Made by a program: the position numbers and the translations under genes
Part shown: positions 1-7,305 of the stretch, piece after piece
How positions within the stretch are numbered: the stretch's first letter is position 1
Layout: each line of letters opens with the position of its first letter
Origin: JASFYU01 sp045046905
GTDB lineage: Bacteria > Bacteroidota > Bacteroidia > Flavobacteriales > Flavobacteriaceae
DNA: 7,354 nucleotides
Direction: 5' to 3'
Assembly (NCBI GenBank): GCA_045046905.1
Contig: JASFYU010000169.1
Coordinates: 1-7,354, forward strand
The notes under the pieces: model-generated
Told to the model about the DNA's origin: nothing
The model's input: the letters and a program-made list of their open reading frames with translations, nothing else
Databases searched by the model: none

Positions 1-152
1 TTTCATAATCATGGGTATTAATATCATACCAATTTTAGTGATTTTTTAAATTAAAAAAAGACTGTCTTTTAGCACATATCAACTTTATTATATCATCAAA
101 ATTGTTTTTAGCTAATTTTAAAGATAAATTAGTGTTTTTTCAGGGCTCAAAG

Positions 153-1058
153 ATGTGTGTTTTATCTAATCTCAAAACCTATTATAATTTGAAATCCGCT
201 TTACAGAAATCACCGATTCCAAGAACACATGCCTTTGTGGCAAAGGTCTTGAAACAGCCTTTTTTTGACCCTAGCTGGCATTTTCATTCGGAATATCAGC
301 TTTTCATGGTCACCAAGGGTCGTGGCACACAATTTATCGGGGATAATATAAAACCATACAAGGAGGGCGACATAACCTTTACCGGACCTAATTTACCACA
401 TCTCTGGCGCAGTGATAATGAAGGTTCCTCTACCGATATTCATAATTCTTCGGAGGGTATTGTTGTTTATTTTCATGAGAGTTTTATTGGCCAAAACCTA
501 TTGGAAAAAGAAGAGGGCATAAAACTACGACAGCTTTTGAAGAAGAGTTTAAGCGGAGTATCAATATTTGGACCTACCGCTGAAAAGGTTAAAAAAATGC
601 TTTACCATCTTTTGACATTGGAAGGTTTTGATAGTGTTCTAGAACTTCTAAAGATTTTAAACTGCCTTTGCCAGACGAACGAAATAGATCTTTTGACCAG
701 TCCTGGCTATATCAATTCGCTTAAAGAAGGAGATACTGAACGTATGAATAAGGTATATGCGCATGTAATGAAACATTTCAAGCGTAAAATAAACATTTCA
801 GAACTTGCCGAACTAACCAATATGACCACTACTTCTTTTAGCCGCTATTTTCGAATACACGCCAATAAAACATTTTCTGAATTCGTGAGTGAAATACGAA
901 TAGGCCATGCCTGCAAACTATTGATCGAACAGAAAATGAATGCATCTCAGGCTTGTTACGCCAGTGGTTTTCTCACCCTGTCGAATTTCAATAGACAGTT
1001 TAAGGCTATTACCAAAAGAACACCCTTGACCTACAAGAAGGCCTATGGAATGTACTAA
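153..1058 (+). CDS. AraC-family transcriptional regulator with N-terminal cupin sensor domain
   Basis: This 301-residue protein has the two-part layout of AraC/XylS regulators. An N-terminal cupin-like sensor spans about residues 20-125 and shows WHFHSEYQ (42-49), GDNIKPYKEGD (63-73) and NLPHLWRSD (80-88). This resembles Bacteroidota AraC proteins that sense a small ligand, often a sugar. The C-terminal part (about 200-301) holds two helix-turn-helix units: ISELAELTNMTTTSFSRYF, then ASGFLTLSNFNRQFK followed by the family-typical TPLTYKK. It should bind DNA in the cytoplasm; ligand and targets are unknown. I start at ATG 153 because the longer in-frame option begins with TTG at 102 and adds 17 residues unlike the family's usual N-terminus. 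No clear TAnnTTTG promoter is visible upstream. No metabolic gene is co-oriented beside it, so its regulon is probably elsewhere. The family call is firm, the ligand is not. Confidence 0.93.
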   Translation: MCVLSNLKTYYNLKSALQKSPIPRTHAFVAKVLKQPFFDPSWHFHSEYQLFMVTKGRGTQFIGDNIKPYKEGDITFTGPNLPHLWRSDNEGSSTDIHNSSEGIVVYFHESFIGQNLLEKEEGIKLRQLLKKSLSGVSIFGPTAEKVKKMLYHLLTLEGFDSVLELLKILNCLCQTNEIDLLTSPGYINSLKEGDTERMNKVYAHVMKHFKRKINISELAELTNMTTTSFSRYFRIHANKTFSEFVSEIRIGHACKLLIEQKMNASQACYASGFLTLSNFNRQFKAITKRTPLTYKKAYGMY

Positions 1059-1123
1059 TTATTCGCTTTTTACCCCCTCAGTAAGGGTTTAATACCAATT
1101 AAATTAGAACCGGCCTCGTTTAA

Positions 1124-1146
1124 ATAGCTATCGGAATAATAGCTAT
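1124..1146. repeat. Short palindromic repeat pair (possible weak hairpin) after the AraC gene
   Basis: The 8-base self-complementary word ATAGCTAT occurs at 1124-1131 and again at 1139-1146, separated by CGGAATA. RNA from either strand could fold into an 8-bp stem with a 7-base loop, and on the + strand it is followed by ATTTTTAT. It lies 65 bases past the AraC stop. It could be a weak terminator, but the stem is AT-rich and the T-run imperfect. The rest of 1059-1273 shows no ORF or other structure I can support. Confidence 0.3.
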
Positions 1147-1273
1147 ATTTTTATAAGCATTGCTCCTACCCCTAGGCCAAGCTTGTTAATTCTTTAGATA
1201 TAAATGGCATATAACCAAGACCGCATATAATAAGAATAATAGTAAAAATGTTGATTAGATCATAGCGCTGACT

Positions 1274-1729
1274 CTACACACCCTTCATGCCGAAATAGGT
1301 TGCCATCCAAACGAGCAGTGAGGAAAAGAAAATACCTATTACATTGGCAATAAAGGCACTTTTTCGCTCCATTCTAAATAAATATGTGGCGATACTGCCT
1401 GCATAAACTCCTGTACCCGGCAATGGAATCATGACAAAGAACATAAGACCCCAAAAGCCATAGGCCCTAATTTTATCAGCTGAACCTACTTTTGCTTTTC
1501 TGGCAATAAAAATAGCCGATTTTTTATAGAAATTCCAACCTAAAAAATAGTGGTTCACTTTTTCCAAAAAAAATAGCATTAAAGGAAACACAAGTATGTT
1601 AGACAGAAAACAAACTAAAAACACCAAATAAATATTCAGCCCTTTGAGCATTCCGTATGGGATTCCTACTTTAGCCTCTCCAAAAGGAGAAATACTCCAT
1701 AGCATGCTTATAATAAAATCCAACAGCAT
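1274..1729 (-). CDS. Small integral membrane protein, putative small multidrug export family (COG2426 / PF06695)
   Basis: This 151-residue, very hydrophobic protein matches the family named 'putative small multi-drug export protein'. Visible marks are the N-terminal SPFGEAKVGIPYG (residues 14-26), including a conserved acidic Glu18 and the IPYG turn, and IPLPGTGVYAG (101-111) near the start of a late membrane segment. Hydrophobic stretches lie at about 2-14, 32-54, 90-115 and 123-146, with a basic loop at 69-89. The PLPGTG loop recalls DedA/SNARE-associated membrane proteins, which suggests re-entrant helices. It should sit in the inner membrane. The export role is only the family name; no substrate is established from sequence. 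Length is normal and the frame is intact. The ATG at 1729 is the first in frame and follows an A-rich stretch. It is divergent from the oxidoreductase gene and has no operon partner. Confidence 0.85.
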   Translation of the reverse strand: MLLDFIISMLWSISPFGEAKVGIPYGMLKGLNIYLVFLVCFLSNILVFPLMLFFLEKVNHYFLGWNFYKKSAIFIARKAKVGSADKIRAYGFWGLMFFVMIPLPGTGVYAGSIATYLFRMERKSAFIANVIGIFFSSLLVWMATYFGMKGV

Positions 1730-1740
1730 TTTTTTTGCTG

Positions 1741-1748
1741 CAAAAATA
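1741..1748 (-). promoter_or_regulatory. Possible -7 promoter element for the small membrane protein gene
   Basis: Read on the minus strand this is TATTTTTG, which fits the Bacteroidota -7 consensus TAnnTTTG. It ends 11 bases before the ATG at 1729, which would give a very short leader. No good TTG (-33) element is seen at the usual spacing, so the call is weak. Confidence 0.28.
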
Positions 1749-1823
1749 CCACTACATATTGTTATGAGTATTAATCATATCATAAAAATTTTGTTTTTGC
1801 AGTATCGGAAAAATCACTTATTT

Positions 1824-1844
1824 ACCTGAGGTCGAACTCAGGTT
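1824..1844 (+). repeat. Near-perfect palindrome containing copy 1 of a 16-base repeat
   Basis: Arms ACCTGAG (1824-1830) and CTCAGGT (1837-1843) are exact reverse complements around the 6-base centre GTCGAA. The 20-base unit is palindromic apart from one mismatched pair. Within it, AGGTCGAACTCAGGTT (1829-1844) recurs exactly in opposite orientation at 7281-7296. The palindrome ends 30 bases before the oxidoreductase ATG. It could be a hairpin in that gene's leader, an operator, or one copy of a dispersed intergenic repeat. The second copy favours the last option, but function is not shown by sequence. Confidence 0.6.
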
Positions 1845-1873
1845 CCTAATAAAATTGCGCTAATTTTACGGCA

Positions 1874-3427
1874 ATGATCAGAAACATTCAATTACGGGTA
1901 GCCTTGAAGGAAGAAACCCAGGCGGGCATTCTTAAAAAGAAGGCAGCTCATTATTTAAAAATTCCCCAAAGCGATTTCACCCTAAAAGTGCTGCGCAAAT
2001 CGATCGACGCCCGAAAGCCCTCTATTTACTTCAATTATAAGTTGGCGATTTATATCAAAGAGAAGCCACCCGAGGACGGTACATATTCCTTTAACTATAA
2101 AGATGTTTCAAAAGCAAAACCTATTCATATTATCGGTTTTGGCCCTGCGGGCATGTGGGCTGCCTTGCGTTGTTTAGAACTCGGCTATAAGCCCATTATT
2201 CTTGAGCGTGGCAAAAAAGTTCAAGAGCGAAGGCGTGATCTAAAGGCTATCAACCAAGACCATATAGTGAACAAGGATTCCAATTATTGTTTTGGAGAAG
2301 GTGGCGCTGGCACCTATTCTGACGGAAAACTCTATACCCGAAGCCTTAAGCGAGGTGATGTACGACGTATTTTCGAAAGCATGGTAGTTCATGGTGCAAC
2401 GGAGCAAATTCTGGTCGATGCCCATCCACATATCGGCACAAACAAACTGCCCAAGATTGTACAGAATATTAGAGAAGCTGTTTTAGAATATGGCGGAGAA
2501 GTACATTTCAATACTAAAGTAACCGATTTTATCATTCGTAATAACCAGTTAAAATCCATCGTTTTAAACAATGAAAAAGAACTGGAAGTAAAACGGGTCA
2601 TATTGGCAACGGGGCATTCTGCTCGTGACATCTTTTATTTATTGCACCAGAAAAAAATAACCCTGAAAGCAAAGTCCTTTGCCATGGGTGTCCGCATTGA
2701 ACACCCACAGCATATCATCGATTCTATTCAATATCATTGTTCTGGTAAGAGAAATGAATTGCTGCCTGCCGCCGCATATAGTTTGGTTCATCAGGTCAAG
2801 AATCGCGGGGTGTATTCTTTTTGTATGTGCCCGGGTGGCTTTATTGTTCCTGCCGCAACGGCTCCCGGCGAAGTGGTCGTCAATGGCATGTCGCCTTCAA
2901 AACGCAACAACCCGTTCGCTAATTCTGGTATAGTGGTCGAAATAGATGTACATCAAGACATTAAAAAGTACGAGCATTTCGGTGCTTTAAAAGGCTTAGA
3001 GTATCAAAAAGATCTGGAGCGACTGGCATTTACTTCTGGTGGAAGACGCCAAACGGCCCCGGCACAACGCTTAACCGATTTCGTAGAAGGAAAACTATCA
3101 AATGACCTCAACCCTACCTCTTATCAGCCGGGATTGAAGTCGGCCCCATTACACTCTCTACTTCCTAAAATTATTGGCGGTAGACTGCGAACAGCCTTTA
3201 TTGAATTCGGCAGAAAAATGAAAGGATATTATACTTCAGAAGCCAATATTGTCGGTGTGGAATCAAGAACTTCTTCGCCGGTTACCATCCCTAGAAATGA
3301 AAAGTTGGAGCATCCTGAAATCAAAGGCCTTTTTCCTTGTGGTGAAGGCGGTGGTTATGCCGGAGGTATAGTTTCCGCGGCTATGGACGGGGAACGCTGT
3401 GCAGAAGCCGCTGTTATTGGACTATAA
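1874..3427 (+). CDS. FAD-dependent NAD(P)-type oxidoreductase/dehydrogenase, COG2509 family
   Basis: This 517-residue flavoprotein is intact from ATG 1874. Residues 1-75 form the small N-terminal domain of this family (KKAAHYLKI, then LRKSIDARKPSIYFNY). A Rossmann FAD-binding motif follows at 84-95 (IHIIGFGPAGMW, GxGxxG), with the acidic end of the second strand at ERG (111-113). The conserved GEGGAGTYSDGKL lies at 141-153. Near the C-terminus, LFPCGEGGGYAGGIVSAA (486-503) is the second FAD contact, closing the fold in the usual way. The protein is cytoplasmic with no signal peptide. Members are annotated as FAD-dependent dehydrogenases; the physiological substrate is not settled, to my knowledge, so I give no gene symbol. 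It stands alone: divergent from the membrane protein gene (144-base gap with a palindrome) and convergent with the lectin gene. Only a degenerate promoter-like AAATTTTG is seen near 1786-1793. Confidence 0.92.
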   Translation: MIRNIQLRVALKEETQAGILKKKAAHYLKIPQSDFTLKVLRKSIDARKPSIYFNYKLAIYIKEKPPEDGTYSFNYKDVSKAKPIHIIGFGPAGMWAALRCLELGYKPIILERGKKVQERRRDLKAINQDHIVNKDSNYCFGEGGAGTYSDGKLYTRSLKRGDVRRIFESMVVHGATEQILVDAHPHIGTNKLPKIVQNIREAVLEYGGEVHFNTKVTDFIIRNNQLKSIVLNNEKELEVKRVILATGHSARDIFYLLHQKKITLKAKSFAMGVRIEHPQHIIDSIQYHCSGKRNELLPAAAYSLVHQVKNRGVYSFCMCPGGFIVPAATAPGEVVVNGMSPSKRNNPFANSGIVVEIDVHQDIKKYEHFGALKGLEYQKDLERLAFTSGGRRQTAPAQRLTDFVEGKLSNDLNPTSYQPGLKSAPLHSLLPKIIGGRLRTAFIEFGRKMKGYYTSEANIVGVESRTSSPVTIPRNEKLEHPEIKGLFPCGEGGGYAGGIVSAAMDGERCAEAAVIGL

Positions 3428-3447
3428 GTAGTAGTATAAACTCTAAC

Positions 3448-4866
3448 TTAATCTTTATCTACCCGATAGGTAATCCTCCTATTGGTTATTACCTGACAAC
3501 CACTAATTTCTATCGTTGTCGTAGCGGTAATGTTCAAAACTGGGTCTCCGGGCGTGCCTCCATATTCTACGACATACCCTTGAGCGGCATAAACACCTCC
3601 GCCTCCTGCATTTGGCAAATCATTCCAAGAACCTAGTATTCCCACGCTGTTATCGGTAATATGGGCATAATCTTCATTCCCTGATTGATTTGGCTCTCCT
3701 GTATTCCAAAAAGCAAAACCAATTGCGGTTCCACCGGCTGTACCTGTCCAAAACAATGTACCTGCTTCAGGGCCGGTAACCCATCGCCATTGACCTTCTA
3801 CAGCGGCATCGGTAGCACCTATCCAACCTACTCCCTGTGCTTGGGTACCCGAAAAATCGGCCTCTACTTGCGAAGTCAAAGTAACTAAATAGCCTTGAAG
3901 TCCAAAGTAAGTTCTATTGCTTGCCGCCACCTGTGCAGCCGTCCATGTAATTCCTGGTGCCGCTATAAATTCGTAGTAGTGCTGGGTAGAAGGCAGAAAA
4001 TTAGCTTCTCCCACCGTAATTGAAAATTGTCTGGTTCCAGAAGGGTTGAGCGCACTTGAGGAAAACTCGGTCGCTAAAACAGCAGTCTCAAATTCGGTAT
4101 AAGTCGCTGGCCCCTGCAATGTCAGTTCGCCTTGCGTCGCGTTCCAAGAACTCGAAATATTAGGATGGCTACCTGTTAAAGTCAATAGGTCTTCACCATT
4201 GACATAGCCTGAGGAAATTTGAATATAGACCGCCGAGGTAGAAGTATTATCGGGGTCGGTAATACTAATACTTTGTGCAACGGGAACAGAAGCACCCGAG
4301 CAGTAGGTCTGACTACCGTTACCGATGACCACCGGTGGTGCATCTGGATATTGAACTGTAAAAAGCAGGTTATCGATAAACATGGTTTCGGAAGAACTCC
4401 AACTACCACTTGCCGTACCAAATCTAATTCCTGAATTGGCAGATATTTGGTTAGCATTCAATAAATAATTTATTGAACCTGTTCCTGATATGGTCGTAAT
4501 TGTACTATAGTTCGAGCCATTATATAGTCGAACCGCTACCGATTCATTACCACTGGTTCGGTTGTAATTAAATGTCAAGGTCGCGCTAAGGGCGGTAGAA
4601 AGGTCTAAGGTTCTTGTAATAGTGGCATTATCTAAATTCTTCAATCGCAATTGATTCGAGTTTATTCGTATTCTACCACTACTTGGGTTGGTTGTTTCAC
4701 CAGAACCCGATTCTACCCAACCCGTGGCAAAATTCTGCGTACCATTATTGTTCGAATAATTAACATTTTGAAAATTATCGGCAAAAGTCTCTTGACTCCT
4801 AATGATATTACAGCTACATAAAAATACGGCCATAAAAAAAAGTATGTTTAGTGTTTTCTTTTTCAC
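3448..4866 (-). CDS. Exported C-type lectin domain protein (putative lipoprotein or secreted surface protein)
   Basis: This is a 472-residue extracytoplasmic protein; numbering starts at GTG 4866. Residues 1-25 are an export signal: MKKK, a hydrophobic core, then LCSC (16-19). That could be an atypical lipobox with Cys19 lipidated, or cleavage may follow RSQ. Residues about 28-172 look like a beta-sandwich carbohydrate-binding-like module. About 180-290 is a beta-rich module (DPDN, GEDLLTLTG) often found before lectin domains in flavobacteria. A C-type lectin domain spans about 295-437, with HYYEF, GWIGATD (347-353), the Ca2+/sugar motif EPN (391-393) and WND (414-416). EPN in this fold usually goes with mannose-type sugars, so glycan binding is a fair inference. 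It ends at VITNRRITYRVDKD, without an evident type IX sorting domain. No ATG precedes the signal in frame. TTG 4875 is the alternative start, but GTG gives a textbook MKKK signal. Confidence 0.85.
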   Translation of the reverse strand: MKKKTLNILFFMAVFLCSCNIIRSQETFADNFQNVNYSNNNGTQNFATGWVESGSGETTNPSSGRIRINSNQLRLKNLDNATITRTLDLSTALSATLTFNYNRTSGNESVAVRLYNGSNYSTITTISGTGSINYLLNANQISANSGIRFGTASGSWSSSETMFIDNLLFTVQYPDAPPVVIGNGSQTYCSGASVPVAQSISITDPDNTSTSAVYIQISSGYVNGEDLLTLTGSHPNISSSWNATQGELTLQGPATYTEFETAVLATEFSSSALNPSGTRQFSITVGEANFLPSTQHYYEFIAAPGITWTAAQVAASNRTYFGLQGYLVTLTSQVEADFSGTQAQGVGWIGATDAAVEGQWRWVTGPEAGTLFWTGTAGGTAIGFAFWNTGEPNQSGNEDYAHITDNSVGILGSWNDLPNAGGGGVYAAQGYVVEYGGTPGDPVLNITATTTIEISGCQVITNRRITYRVDKD

Positions 4867-4993
4867 CTCAACCAATTTATAAAAAAATTCTAATTTTCAT
4901 TGAAATTTACTACCTACTAGACCATTCTTTTTAATAATTGTTGTGAAACATGAAGAATGCAGCGTAAAACTATCACATTCTGATGTTTAGCCA

Positions 4994-5023
4994 TTGAAAC
5001 TTAGCCTCCTCCGTATACTTTTG
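4994..5023 (+). promoter_or_regulatory. Bacteroidota-type sigma-A promoter of the DEAD-box helicase gene
   Basis: TTG at 4994-4996 (-33) and TACTTTTG at 5016-5023 (-7, matching TAnnTTTG in every fixed position) are separated by 19 bases, the optimal form of the Bacteroidota consensus. Transcription should start near 5029, giving a leader of roughly 50 bases before ATG 5082. No stable hairpin is evident in that leader. The same 4868-5081 gap also serves the divergent lectin gene, for which I see no equally good promoter. Confidence 0.72.
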
Positions 5024-5081
5024 TTTTAATTCAAGATTTAAATCGATGGTTTAAGCGTATCTTCGCCGCTTATTTTAAAAT

Positions 5082-6389
5082 ATGACATTTAAAGAACTAG
5101 GCATTGCACCTCCTATTTTAAAAGCCGTCGAGGCTGAAGGTTACACTAAACCTACCCCAATTCAGGAACAGGCTATCCCCATTTTACTTCGAGGAAAAGA
5201 CCTTTTAGGCGTTGCACAAACAGGCACGGGAAAAACTGCGGCATTCGCAATCCCCATTCTTCATCATCTTTATACCGCACAAAATACAGGAGCTTCTTCT
5301 GGTGGATCAGGTAGACGAAAACCTATAAAAGCTTTAGTGGTCACTCCTACCCGAGAACTAGCCATACAGATTGGAGAGAGTTTTACGGCCTATGGCAGGT
5401 TTACCGGCTTAAAGAATACGGTCATTTTTGGAGGCGTAAAACAAGGGAAACAAGTACAGGCCTTACGTAATGGGGTAGATATCTTGATTGCCACTCCAGG
5501 TCGCTTGTTAGATTTAATGAACCAGGGTTATATTTCATTTCGTGACCTTGAATTCGCTGTACTCGATGAGGCCGACCAAATGTTAGACATGGGCTTTATT
5601 CACGACATTAGAAAAATCATTGCCAAACTACCGGCCAAACGGCAATCGCTGTTCTTCTCGGCCACTATGCCAAAGACCATTGTAGAGCTTTCACGAAAAA
5701 TTCTTGGCGATTTTGAACAGATAACTATAAAACCTGAACAGGCTACAGCTGAAAAAGTAACCCAGGGCGTATATTTTGTCAGCAAACTGAACAAACCTAA
5801 ATTATTGGTGCATCTGCTACAGGAAAGACCCCAAGATTCTGTTTTGGTATTTTCACGGACCAAGCATGGTGCCAATAAAATTGTAAAGAAGTTAAGCCAG
5901 GCCAACATTCGTTCGGCTGCCATTCACGGAAACAAATCACAAACTGCCAGACAAAAGGCCTTGGGCGATTTTAAAGATGGTAAACTCAAGGTATTGATTG
6001 CCACTGATATTGCCGCCCGCGGTATCGATGTAGAAGAACTATCTTTGGTCGTCAATTATGACCTTCCGAACGTTTCAGAAACCTATGTGCATCGAATCGG
6101 GCGAACAGGCCGTGCCAATGCCAGCGGTATCGCCCTTTCATTCTGTGATAAAGAGGAACGACCTTATTTGAAAGACATCGAAAGACTCATCAGACAGCAA
6201 GTTCCACGAATGCCCGAGCACCAGTTTACCGATGAGGAAACGGCGGAAACCGAAACTGAACATCGACCACAACAAGCCAGAAACTCAAATCGATCAAGAA
6301 ACTCAACTCGCTCTGGCAATTCGAATTACAGGGGTGAAAAAAATCGGAATCGGAACAGAAATAATAATCAACAAAGAAGTCGAGATTAA
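5082..6389 (+). CDS. rhlE: DEAD-box ATP-dependent RNA helicase, RhlE-like
   Basis: This 435-residue helicase carries every superfamily 2 DEAD-box motif in order: Q motif PTPIQ (24-28), motif I AQTGTGKT (45-52), Ia PTREL (89-93), Ib TPGR (138-141), II DEAD (162-165), III SAT (193-195), IV VLVFSRT (254-260), V ATDIAARGID (307-316) and VI HRIGRTGR (337-344). It should unwind short RNA duplexes using ATP in the cytoplasm, with likely roles in ribosome assembly, mRNA turnover or cold adaptation. After about residue 380 an acidic patch (DEETAETETE) leads into a low-complexity Asn/Arg-rich tail (396-435), typical of RhlE-type proteins and probably an RNA-binding extension. The gene has its own strong promoter (4994-5023) and is monocistronic. 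Its stop is six bases from that of the convergent GHL10 remnant. RhlE is the closest subtype by motif style and tail; several paralogues are usual in this phylum, so the symbol is less certain than the family. Confidence 0.95.
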   Translation: MTFKELGIAPPILKAVEAEGYTKPTPIQEQAIPILLRGKDLLGVAQTGTGKTAAFAIPILHHLYTAQNTGASSGGSGRRKPIKALVVTPTRELAIQIGESFTAYGRFTGLKNTVIFGGVKQGKQVQALRNGVDILIATPGRLLDLMNQGYISFRDLEFAVLDEADQMLDMGFIHDIRKIIAKLPAKRQSLFFSATMPKTIVELSRKILGDFEQITIKPEQATAEKVTQGVYFVSKLNKPKLLVHLLQERPQDSVLVFSRTKHGANKIVKKLSQANIRSAAIHGNKSQTARQKALGDFKDGKLKVLIATDIAARGIDVEELSLVVNYDLPNVSETYVHRIGRTGRANASGIALSFCDKEERPYLKDIERLIRQQVPRMPEHQFTDEETAETETEHRPQQARNSNRSRNSTRSGNSNYRGEKNRNRNRNNNQQRSRD

Positions 6390-6395
6390 AACGCT

Positions 6396-7284
6396 CTACT
6401 TTTTCGAATACGCTTTGTAAATCGCTTTTTTAAACACTACCCAATGTGTATCAGTCATTCGACCGGGTGTAAACAGGCATATGCTTGCTGCACCATTTTC
6501 CATAGACTGTTTGATAGCATCACCCAGCTCTTCAAGTAAAAGGCCATGACCTTCAGGGTCTTTTTCATTAGCCTTGTTCTCTGGTCTTGAGCAAATAAAC
6601 AAGCCGCTGTAAACGGGCCGATCAGGAACTGAAGTGGTTTCCTCTTTTACCAAGCTACCGATCCACAGTGTGTTCCCATATAAAAATCATTGTAATTCAT
6701 TGGAAAAAAAGCATCAAGATTCCATTTATTCCATTCTTGACGCACCAATTTTTTGGCGATCGATAGTCCAAGAAAAATAGCTGCATTTATCTTTTTCCCT
6801 TTTCATGTACCACTTCGCTCAATTTATTGACCAAATCGGTAATTACATCATACCTATACTGCTTCCATTCGGGAACATGTGAGGGGTCTTCAACCGATTT
6901 TATATCAATACCACTTTTCTTCTTAAAACCAGAAGTACAGGTATCGCAATAGCAAAAATCATACTCAGGAAATTCTCGATATTGAATAAGTCCATATTTA
7001 TCCCAAAGCCCTCGTGCCAATATCACATCAAGAAAACGAATATAATCCAAATGAATACCGTCAACTTCAGGAATATCGGCTATACTCCCATAAAGATTGG
7101 CAAGATAATGGTATACCTCTTCTTTGTTCGGACATAGAAATTTGTAATACGGCACATACAATTGCTTCTCATAGGCTGATTCACCCAAACCATTTACGCC
7201 AAACCATTCTGGTTTTAAATTGGGGTCGCCCTGTACCATGGTCGGAATCCAAGTATGAAACCCCATGCCCTCTTCCTTTAAACC
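6396..7284 (-). pseudogene. Broken GHL10-type (former DUF187, PF02638) glycoside-hydrolase-like gene: 5'-truncated with two frameshifts
   Basis: Three reading-frame pieces make up one protein. Piece 1 (7284 down to about 6797) starts at LKEEGMGFHTW and holds VDGIHLDYIRF, the strand motif of GHL10 TIM-barrel proteins, then CYCDTC (C-x-C-x2-C). It runs into TAA at 6787-6789 after VVHEKGKR. Shifting frame at the A5 run (6792-6796 on the given strand) continues it as KKINAAIFLGLSIAKKL and on to LDAFFPMNYNDFYMG. A second shift between 6675 and 6686 restores NTLWIGSLVKEETTSVP and a natural end at AYSKK (stop 6396-6398). Together they give about 295 residues. The N-terminal part, with any signal peptide and the first barrel strands, is missing: upstream in frame there is only repeat sequence and then TAA (7306-7308). 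Intact relatives are thought to act on extracellular or periplasmic polysaccharides. If both shifts are sequencing errors, the gene would still lack its 5' end. Confidence 0.85.
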
Positions 7285-7296
7285 TGAGTTCGACCT
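7281..7296 (-). repeat. Copy 2 of the 16-base repeat, at the 5' break of the GHL10 remnant
   Basis: On the minus strand this reads AGGTCGAACTCAGGTT, identical to 1829-1844 on the plus strand, so the two copies are inverted relative to each other and about 5.4 kb apart. Here the left palindrome arm is absent (CTT precedes it instead of CCTG). Recognisable GHL10 coding sequence begins immediately downstream of it. It could be the edge of a dispersed repeat or of a vanished mobile element. Confidence 0.6.
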
Positions 7297-7305
7297 AAGA
7301 TTTGT

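Noticed and set aside
14..35. GGTAT/ATACC dyad near the left edge and the word ATACCAATT repeated near 1092
   Set aside because: The dyad arms are only 5 bases and the shared word only 9 bases of AT-rich sequence, expected by chance.
102..152. N-terminal extension of the AraC regulator from TTG 102
   Set aside because: The 17 extra residues begin with a TTG and do not resemble the family's N-terminus. ATG 153 gives a normal length.
3428..3447. Bidirectional terminator between the convergent oxidoreductase and lectin genes
   Set aside because: The 20-base gap contains no inverted repeat or T-run that would support one.
4182..4457. Overlapping 91-codon frame inside the lectin gene
   Set aside because: It lies within well-supported lectin coding sequence in another frame, with no start context or family features.
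6232..6420. Open frame overlapping the helicase 3' end on the same strand
   Set aside because: It is a by-product of the biased Asn/Arg-rich codons of the helicase tail; the product has no recognisable features.
1829..7296. Invertible segment bounded by the inverted 16-base repeats
   Set aside because: No recombinase gene is present, the repeats are short, and the sequence left of 1829 does not supply the missing GHL10 N-terminus, so a simple inversion is not supported.
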